A stretch of 6,071 nucleotides of DNA from Acidobacteriaceae bacterium (GTDB lineage: Bacteria > Acidobacteriota > Terriglobia > Terriglobales > Acidobacteriaceae), in the NCBI GenBank assembly GCA_003139975.1, contig PLHN01000501.1:1-6071 (forward strand), given 5' to 3'. Positions 1 to 4,453 of this stretch are shown here, piece by piece. Positions within the stretch are counted from its first letter, which is position 1; every line of letters starts with the position of its first letter. Made by a program: the position numbers and the translations under genes. The notes under the pieces were generated by a model. It was not told the origin of the DNA. It was given only the letters and a program-made list of their open reading frames with translations, and made no database searches.

Positions 1-1152
1 GTGAAGACGGGAATCGACGTGCTGGAAGACTCCCACTTTGCCGCGTTGCATCCGGCCAAAGGCGGCGGTCCGCGCAGCATCGGGTTGTTAACGAACCAGA
101 CCGGGATCGATTCCGAAGGCCGCCGCACCATCGATGTGTTGGCAAAAGTCCCGGGGATTTCGCTCGACGCCATTTTCAGCCCGGAACATGGCGTGGCCGG
201 AGCGCTCGATACCACCAACATCAGCAACACAAAGGATGCGGCCACCGGGGTCGCTGTCTATAGCGTATACGGCGGAAGTGACGCCGCCCGCCGCCCGCCC
301 ATCGACATTCTGAAGCGTTTGGATGCGGTCGTGATTGACCTCGCCGACGCTGGCGCACGCTTCTACACGTACGAGACCACGGTGGGATATTTCCTGGAGT
401 CCGCCGCCAAAGCCGACATTGACATCCTCGTGTTAGATCGCCCCGATCCGGTCACGGGCTCGTTCGTGCAAGGCCCGGTCTCCGACGAAGGCCACGAAAG
501 TTTCACCAACTATTTTGCGGAGCCGCCCCGGCAAGGCATGACGATGGGCGAACTTGCCCGAATGTTCAATGCCGAGCGCCATATCGGTGCGCGCCTCGAG
601 GTGGTTGCGATGGAGGGCTGGCAGCGCGGAGATTGGTTTGACTCAACCGGCCTGCCCTGGGTCAATCCTTCCCCCAACCTGCGAAGCCTGGATGAGGCAA
701 CGCTCTATACAGGAGTTGCACTGATCGAGGGCACGAATGTGTCGGTCGGCCGTGGAACCGACACGCCCTTTGAAGTTGTCGGCGCGCCCTGGGTCAAGGG
801 CAGGGAACTGGCCGCCTACTTGAATGGGCGGGCGATTCCCAGCGTGCGGTTCGTTCCCATTGGTTTCACTCCAACGTCGGGGACCGCGTCGGGCGAACGA
901 TGCGAAGGCGTGAATCTCATAGGGTTGGATCGCAACACGCTGGACGCGCCGGAATTGGGGATCGAGTTGGCGTCGGCGCTGCACAAGTTGTATCCGGCTG
1001 ATTTCAAGCTCGAGCGGATGGCCGATCTGCTGGTGAACCAGTCAGCGCTGCAGGCCATCGCCGCTGGAGAAGATCCCAGGCGTATTGCGGAGGAGTGGGA
1101 GTCGGGTCTAGAGCGGTTCCTTGAAATCCGGAAGAAGTACCTTCTCTATTGA
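1..1152 (+). CDS. namZ: NamZ/DUF1343 family exo-beta-N-acetylmuramidase, probably 5' partial
   Basis: Characterised members of this family (NamZ, formerly YbbC/DUF1343, glycosidase family GH171) release MurNAc from the non-reducing end of peptidoglycan fragments during cell-wall recycling. The reading frame runs from the left edge to TGA at 1150-1152 (383 codons). Family signatures run in order: GIDVL (residues 4-8), LLTNQTG (29-35), SPEHG (60-64, with Glu62-His63 in the proposed active-site cleft), DLADAGARFYTYE (113-125), LDRPDP (145-150), GMTMGELA (179-186), GLPWVNPSPNL (217-227), LIEGTN and SVGRGT (241-253), then PFE and GAPW (256-264). The GTG at base 1 is in frame, but the valine it encodes is also where homologues have 'V.tGiDvL' inside the protein. 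No signal peptide is visible, although these enzymes are often exported. The true start, and possibly a fused upstream domain, may therefore lie outside the window. The family call is very safe; the start and the exact substrate are not. Confidence 0.9.
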   Translation: MKTGIDVLEDSHFAALHPAKGGGPRSIGLLTNQTGIDSEGRRTIDVLAKVPGISLDAIFSPEHGVAGALDTTNISNTKDAATGVAVYSVYGGSDAARRPPIDILKRLDAVVIDLADAGARFYTYETTVGYFLESAAKADIDILVLDRPDPVTGSFVQGPVSDEGHESFTNYFAEPPRQGMTMGELARMFNAERHIGARLEVVAMEGWQRGDWFDSTGLPWVNPSPNLRSLDEATLYTGVALIEGTNVSVGRGTDTPFEVVGAPWVKGRELAAYLNGRAIPSVRFVPIGFTPTSGTASGERCEGVNLIGLDRNTLDAPELGIELASALHKLYPADFKLERMADLLVNQSALQAIAAGEDPRRIAEEWESGLERFLEIRKKYLLY

Positions 1153-1213
1153 TGCCACGATGGCGCGATTTGTGTCACGTTGAGGGCGCCCCGGCGACTC
1201 ACCCGAACTGCGC

Positions 1214-1242
1214 GTGACCCAGGCGCGGTGCTCAGCTACAAT
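1214..1242 (+). promoter_or_regulatory. sigma70-type promoter for the small Cys protein
   Basis: A -35-like GTGACC (1214-1219, 4 of 6 to TTGACA) is followed after exactly 17 bases by TACAAT (1237-1242, 5 of 6 to TATAAT). The -10 box ends only eight bases before the ATG at 1251. Transcription would therefore begin at about 1249-1251, giving a transcript with little or no 5' leader. No Shine-Dalgarno is present before this ATG, which agrees with leaderless translation. The elements and spacing are seen directly; the start point is inferred. Confidence 0.6.
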
Positions 1243-1250
1243 TTTTTGTC

Positions 1251-1514
1251 ATGCCTGAGCCGCTTTCCGATCTCAGCCCGTTCTACCGTTGCTCCGGCCC
1301 TAATTGTGGCGTGATGAAGGGCGCGAGTGATCGTTGGTGGGTCATGTGGAGTTCGTTCGACGATTACGAGGTTCCGGTAATGCATCTCGCGCCCTGGGAC
1401 GAAAAGCTGGCTGCTTTGGACGGAGTTCTTCATGTCTGTGGAGAAGGATGCGCCGGGAAGTTGCAGTCGCAGTTCATGGGCAACGTGCTGGCGAGCGAGA
1501 AACAGCGCAAGTAG
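1251..1514 (+). CDS. small hypothetical protein with zinc-knuckle-like Cys pairs
   Basis: This is an 87-residue protein that I cannot assign to a named family. It has no signal peptide or membrane segment, so it is probably cytoplasmic. Two Cys pairs stand out: Cys14-x4-Cys19 near the N-terminus, and Cys63-x3-Cys67 in the context HVCGEGC with His61 two residues earlier. The second pair, followed by an amphipathic stretch ending in QSQF, resembles the C-terminal knuckle and helix of treble-clef folds such as TRASH/FCS ('fCseeCle.f'), so one structural zinc ion is plausible. Between the pairs lies an aromatic stretch (RWWVMW, 28-33) and a region ending in LAPWDEK (46-52). The ATG is chosen because it sits directly behind a well-spaced promoter and the alternative frame has no such support. 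It lies 98 bases after the NamZ gene and is probably its own transcription unit. Function unknown; the zinc site is inferred. Confidence 0.75.
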   Translation: MPEPLSDLSPFYRCSGPNCGVMKGASDRWWVMWSSFDDYEVPVMHLAPWDEKLAALDGVLHVCGEGCAGKLQSQFMGNVLASEKQRK

Positions 1515-1565
1515 TAGTTATGTTGCTGGATCAGATTGGCCGGCCTCAGCTAACTGTTTCGGCAG

Positions 1566-1580
1566 TCTCAGCATCTGAGA
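1566..1580. repeat. perfect inverted repeat between two genes
   Basis: TCTCAG, a three-base CAT spacer, then CTGAGA form a perfect 6-bp inverted repeat, 51 bases after the stop of the small Cys protein and 41 bases before the ATG of the glycine-zipper protein. It could be an operator, a leader hairpin or a weak terminator. The T-run at 1592-1596 is too far from the stem (11 bases) for a typical intrinsic terminator. Role unassigned. Confidence 0.4.
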
Positions 1581-1605
1581 TCGCAAACACGTTTTTGACT
1601 GTTCC

Positions 1606-1615
1606 GGAAGGTAGG
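1606..1615 (+). promoter_or_regulatory. ribosome binding site deciding the start at 1622
   Basis: GGAAGGTAGG ends six bases before the ATG at 1622. Its purine-rich GGAAGG and AGG elements are the only good Shine-Dalgarno match in this frame, and they precede a codon that opens a clean signal peptide. This places the start at 1622 rather than at the in-frame ATG at 1334, which lies inside the preceding gene. Confidence 0.7.
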
Positions 1616-1621
1616 TCTTCG

Positions 1622-2332
1622 ATGAAGATCCATGTGGCTTCGGCATTGATAATCCTGTTCGCGGGTGTTGCGGCCGCGCAGTCGACTCTCGCCCCCGACC
1701 CGGCAGCGCCCTCGATCGAGTCCGAGAAGCCCAAGCTCACGATTCCTGCCGGAACGAAAGTTCCGCTTTCGCTGAAGCAGGCAATCTCGACGAAGGCCGC
1801 CAAAGAGGGCGACCCGGTATATGCCGAAACCGCGTTCCCCTTCGTTGCCAATGACCGCATCGTCATTCCCGCCGGCACGTATATACAGGGAAAGATCACG
1901 CGCGTGGAGCGGGGCGGGCGCGTCAAGGGACGCGCGCAACTCCTCATTCACTTTACCTCGATGATTTATCCCAACGGCTACACGGTGCTGCTGGGGGGCT
2001 CGGTCGAAAATGCGCCAGGCGCCGACAAGACGTCGATGAAGGATTCGGAAGGAACCATTCGGCAGGATAGCGACGCCGGCCGCAAAGCGAAGGACGCCGT
2101 CGAAGCGGCCACTACTGGAACGCTCATCGGCGCGATTAGCGGCGGCGCCAAGGGAGCGGGCATTGGCGCGGGAATCGGCGGGGTCGCGGGCATCGCCATC
2201 GCATTGCTTACGCGCGGCGCCGATGTCCGGCTCGATGCCGGAACCTCGATCGAAATGGAAATCCAGCGCGAAGTGACGGTGGACGCAAGCCGCATTCCGA
2301 TGGAGACCAGCCAAAACAAGGCGGAACGCTAA
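1622..2332 (+). CDS. secreted VirB10-like beta-domain and glycine-zipper protein
   Basis: This 236-residue protein is predicted to be exported. Residues 1-19 form a signal peptide (short basic start, hydrophobic 5-16, AAA before Gln20). After a Pro-rich linker (24-38), residues 39-126 hold two 'IPAGT' repeats (41-45 and 82-86). The stretch 'IPAGTYIQGKI...G.V.GRAQLLIHF..MIYPNGY' has the spacing of the C-terminal beta domain of VirB10/TrbI envelope proteins. A charged linker (about 130-162) leads to a glycine zipper at 166-199 (closely spaced Gly 170, 174, 178, 182, 186, 190), a motif typical of membrane-inserting or oligomerising segments such as those in SlyB-like proteins. A short strand region with 'LDAGTSIEMEI' (204-214) ends the protein. 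No type IV secretion genes are nearby, so a conjugation role is not indicated. An envelope structural or stress role is inferred. It converges with the SIMPL gene 58 bases downstream. Exact family uncertain. Confidence 0.85.
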   Translation: MKIHVASALIILFAGVAAAQSTLAPDPAAPSIESEKPKLTIPAGTKVPLSLKQAISTKAAKEGDPVYAETAFPFVANDRIVIPAGTYIQGKITRVERGGRVKGRAQLLIHFTSMIYPNGYTVLLGGSVENAPGADKTSMKDSEGTIRQDSDAGRKAKDAVEAATTGTLIGAISGGAKGAGIGAGIGGVAGIAIALLTRGADVRLDAGTSIEMEIQREVTVDASRIPMETSQNKAER

Positions 2333-2390
2333 GCTACGGCAAATACGGTATGGCCGCTTGAGCGTTCGTGGATGCCTTGCAGCCGCATTC

Positions 2391-3110
2391 CTACTTCAAC
2401 GTGAACATCGCGTTCACGTGCGCCGTCACCGTCACATTCTGCGGGCTGAACTCCTCGGTGGGAGCAGGGGCCTGCGCCATGGCAGCCATCGCTTTGGCGC
2501 GAGGCATAGGCGACATCACGCGGATGTTTTCAAATGTATCAACCGACGCGTAGGAGAGTTCGCCGAGCGTCCGCCCGCTAGCATTGGCCAGCGACTGCGC
2601 CGACGCCCTCGCCCGCCGGTAGGCATCCGCGACCGCTTTGCTTTTGGCTTCCTCAGTCGAGTCAAGCGTGTAGCTCAACGACTGGCTCTCGCCCACGCTG
2701 GCGTCAGCCAGTTGCTGCGTGACCGGGCCAATCTTCGTGAAGTCCTTGAGCTTCACGCTCACGCTGGTTGTTACCTGGTAGCCGATGATTCGATGCTTTA
2801 CATCTTTCCAGTTGTATTGCGGGTTTAAGGAGAAGAAACCGATCTCGGCCGACTTGGGGTCGATGCCATTGGCGCGCATGATCTGCCGCGTGGCTTCGGC
2901 CTGCTTGGATGCAAGATCATAGGCATCCTTGGCGGTATCGCCTTGCGCCGAGATGTTGAACTGAACCAGCGCGGTATCGGGCGCAGTTTCGAATTTGCCA
3001 TCTGCGCCAACATAAATTGTGTCGGGCCGGACCGTCACCGACGGGGCTTGAGCCTGTAAAGCGGCACACAGACTGAGAACGCTGCACAAAGCCACAATGA
3101 ACAATTTCAT
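2391..3110 (-). CDS. secreted SIMPL-domain (DUF541) protein
   Basis: This 239-residue protein belongs to the SIMPL/DUF541 family, which includes E. coli YggE and Brucella BP26. These are periplasmic or outer-surface proteins; BP26 forms ring-like oligomers and YggE is linked to oxidative stress, but the molecular role is unsettled. Residues 1-20 are a signal peptide (hydrophobic 3-18, cleavage predicted after LQA). Family marks follow: 'APDTALVQFNIS' (43-54), an Ala-rich helix with 'IMRANGIDPKSAEIG' (77-91), 'SLNPQYNW' (94-101), 'IIGYQVTTSVSV' (108-119), and the helix 'AVADAYRRARASAQSLANASGRTLGEL' region (159-185). A Met/Ala/Pro-rich insert lies at about 199-217 before the last strand. The start at 3110 is chosen over an in-frame ATG at 3143 because it follows a strong Shine-Dalgarno and opens the signal peptide. 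It lies 118 bases downstream of the HD-GYP gene on the same strand and probably has its own promoter. Confidence 0.95.
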   Translation of the reverse strand: MKLFIVALCSVLSLCAALQAQAPSVTVRPDTIYVGADGKFETAPDTALVQFNISAQGDTAKDAYDLASKQAEATRQIMRANGIDPKSAEIGFFSLNPQYNWKDVKHRIIGYQVTTSVSVKLKDFTKIGPVTQQLADASVGESQSLSYTLDSTEEAKSKAVADAYRRARASAQSLANASGRTLGELSYASVDTFENIRVMSPMPRAKAMAAMAQAPAPTEEFSPQNVTVTAHVNAMFTLK

Positions 3111-3117
3111 GAGAGTT

Positions 3118-3123
3118 CTCCTC
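3118..3123 (-). promoter_or_regulatory. ribosome binding site for the SIMPL gene
   Basis: On the minus strand GAGGAG lies seven bases before the ATG at 3110. It is the strongest Shine-Dalgarno in the window and fixes the start at 3110; the in-frame ATG 33 bases upstream would add eleven charged and Cys-containing residues in front of the signal peptide. Confidence 0.8.
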
Positions 3124-3146
3124 GAACAGGGGTCAAGTTCCAATCC

Positions 3147-3152
3147 GTTATA
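3147..3152 (-). promoter_or_regulatory. -10-like box upstream of the SIMPL gene
   Basis: Minus-strand TATAAC (5 of 6 to TATAAT) lies 36 bases before the SIMPL start. Only weak -35 candidates occur at 17 to 19 bases upstream (for example TCCCCA, 3 of 6). It suggests separate transcription from the HD-GYP gene but rests on the -10 element alone. Confidence 0.35.
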
Positions 3153-3204
3153 CGCTTCTTAATGAGAACGTGGGGAATTGCGGATGTTGCGAGAGAATTG
3201 GAGG

Positions 3205-3226
3205 AAAAGCCGCCAGCCCGAGCGCT
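3205..3226 (-). terminator. weak intrinsic terminator candidate after the HD-GYP gene
   Basis: Two bases after the HD-GYP stop, minus-strand AGCGC can pair with GCGGCT (5 bp with one bulged G, 8-base loop), and the stem runs into TTTT at 3208-3205. The stem is short and bulged and the T-tract brief, so this is a tentative call. Confidence 0.25.
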
Positions 3227-3228
3227 AA

Positions 3229-4320
3229 CTACTCCAGGCCGCCACCGGGGGTGGTCGAAAGATCGTTAGAGGCGTTAACGTCCTTCCGCAGACCTATCCA
3301 AAAGTTGGCGGGCATCTCGAGGAATATGCTGACGATCTCGGGGTCGAACTGGGTTCCTGAGTAACGGCGGATCTCGTTCTGCGCAGCTTCGTAGGTCTGC
3401 GCGGGCCGGTAAGGGCGGTCCGAAGTAATCGCGTCGAGGGTGTCCGCGATGGAGAAGATGCGGGCCCCAAGTGGAATTCCGTCGCCTTTCAGTCCGCGCG
3501 GATAACCGCTCCCGTCATACCACTCCTGGTGGGAGTAAACGATCTCGGCGGCGTCGGCCAGAAACGGAATCTTGCTCAGAATGTCAAAGCCGTAATAGGC
3601 GTGCTCGCGCATGATGGCCGTTTCCTCGGGCGTCAGCTTGCTTGGTTTTTTCAGGATTCCGTCGGGGATCGCCATCTTGCCGATGTCGTGCAACCACGCT
3701 CCTTGGGCAATGACCTCAATGTCCTCCTTGGGTATTCCCATCTTGCTGGCGATGGCAATGGCATAAGCCGTGACCCGCTTGGTATGACCCAAGGTCTCGG
3801 CGTCCTTGAGTTCGAGCGAATAGCCGAAAGCTTGCAACGTGATGTTGTACGATTTCTTGAGTTCGGCTATGGCATTTTTCCATTGTTGCGTGCGGGCCGC
3901 AACCAGAGCTTCGAGATTCGTGCGGTAGGCATCATTTTCGCGCTTGAGGCGTCGATGCTCGAGGGCACGGCGAACGGTCGCGAGCAGTTGATCGCGTTCG
4001 AAAGGTTTCAGCAGGTAGTCATATGCGCCATTGCGCAATGCCTGCAGAGCCACGGAAAGGTCATGCACCGCAGTAACCATCACCACCGGCACGTCAGGAA
4101 AACGTTCCTTTGACTTCTCCAGCAGGTCGTTGCCGTCCATCTCCGCCATCATCAAGTCCGACAACACGAGGTCGAATTCGTCGCCCGATTCCAGAATCGA
4201 CAGCGCTTCCGCGCCGCTGGCGGCCTGGCGCGACCGGAAGTTCGCGCCGCTCAGCATCGAGGACACAATCTCCCGGATCGTTTCCTCATCATCTACCACG
4301 AGAATTCTGTCGTTCGGCAT
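3229..4320 (-). CDS. response regulator with HD-GYP domain (c-di-GMP phosphodiesterase type)
   Basis: This 363-residue protein has an RpfG-like architecture. Residues 4-120 are a receiver domain with the acidic pair Asp10-Asp11, phosphoacceptor Asp55 (LVLSDLMM), Thr83 and Lys105 (YLLKPF). A helical, probably coiled-coil linker (about 121-158) leads to an HD-GYP domain at about 160-350. Metal-site residues visible there are Glu175 and His179 (DAETLGH), His211-Asp212 of HDIGK (211-215), His240, His264, and Asp293; the GYP motif is at 272-274 (DGSGYP). The family hydrolyses cyclic di-GMP to pGpG and/or GMP in the cytoplasm, lowering c-di-GMP when the receiver is phosphorylated. Glu175 matches the ligand associated with three-metal HD-GYP sites. 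The common HHE motif reads His264-Gln265-Glu266 here, a substitution also met in other HD-GYP proteins as far as I recall. The gene is divergent from a membrane sensor, its likely partner. Activity is inferred. Confidence 0.96.
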   Translation of the reverse strand: MPNDRILVVDDEETIREIVSSMLSGANFRSRQAASGAEALSILESGDEFDLVLSDLMMAEMDGNDLLEKSKERFPDVPVVMVTAVHDLSVALQALRNGAYDYLLKPFERDQLLATVRRALEHRRLKRENDAYRTNLEALVAARTQQWKNAIAELKKSYNITLQAFGYSLELKDAETLGHTKRVTAYAIAIASKMGIPKEDIEVIAQGAWLHDIGKMAIPDGILKKPSKLTPEETAIMREHAYYGFDILSKIPFLADAAEIVYSHQEWYDGSGYPRGLKGDGIPLGARIFSIADTLDAITSDRPYRPAQTYEAAQNEIRRYSGTQFDPEIVSIFLEMPANFWIGLRKDVNASNDLSTTPGGGLE

Positions 4321-4453
4321 GGCCCTATTATGTGTGTATCGCTTATCTTAGGCTTTCAGTTCACGTTCCGAAAGTAACCAATTGGACGCGGAAATCCGCG
4401 GCGGCTGAGGCCGGGCGTGATATCTAGAAAACTGGGTATTCGTGCGTCTTGTC
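4321..4453. promoter_or_regulatory. divergent promoter region between HD-GYP regulator and sensor
   Basis: This 133-base gap must hold promoters for both divergent genes. On the minus strand, CATAAT (4332-4327, 5 of 6 to TATAAT) ends six bases before the HD-GYP ATG, with no convincing -35. On the plus strand I see no good -10/-35 pair. Two symmetric elements occur: the palindrome CCAATTGG (4378-4385) and the near-palindrome CGCGGAAATCCGCG (4387-4400). Either could be an operator shared by both genes. The role is inferred from position. Confidence 0.5.
4387..4400. repeat. near-perfect inverted repeat in the divergent intergenic region
   Basis: CGCGGA, two A residues, then TCCGCG form a 6-bp inverted repeat two bases after the palindrome CCAATTGG. 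It is 54 to 67 bases before the sensor ATG and 67 to 80 bases before the HD-GYP ATG, a suitable place for a regulator binding site. No T-run follows it on either strand, so a terminator is unlikely. Confidence 0.45.

Noticed and set aside
1184..1196. GC-rich palindrome after the NamZ gene as a terminator
   Set aside because: GGGCGCCC and CGCC-CC-GGCG offer only tiny loops and no T-run follows; chance symmetry is expected in GC-rich DNA.
1334..1621. N-terminal extension of the glycine-zipper gene to an ATG at 1334
   Set aside because: It would overlap most of the small Cys gene in another frame, adds an unstructured Arg-rich stretch in front of a clean signal peptide, and lacks the Shine-Dalgarno present at 1606-1615.
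1568..2314. Long open frame on the minus strand (248 codons)
   Set aside because: It is antisense to the secreted glycine-zipper gene; its composition (rich in Arg, His, Gly without domain pattern) is typical of a GC-rich shadow frame.
2333..2390. Bidirectional terminator between the convergent genes
   Set aside because: Only a 4-bp CGCT-TG-AGCG symmetry (2355-2364) and a short TACGG direct repeat are present, with no T-tract on either strand.
2358..2828. Plus-strand open frame of 156 codons
   Set aside because: Antisense to the SIMPL gene, Arg/His-rich and without recognisable motifs or a start signal.
3529..4113. Plus-strand open frame of 194 codons
   Set aside because: Antisense to the HD-GYP gene, whose motifs are unambiguous; no ribosome binding site or family signature.
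4442..4453. GTG at 4442 as the sensor start
   Set aside because: It is in frame and possible, but it adds only four residues and has no better ribosome binding site than the ATG at 4454, so the ATG is preferred.
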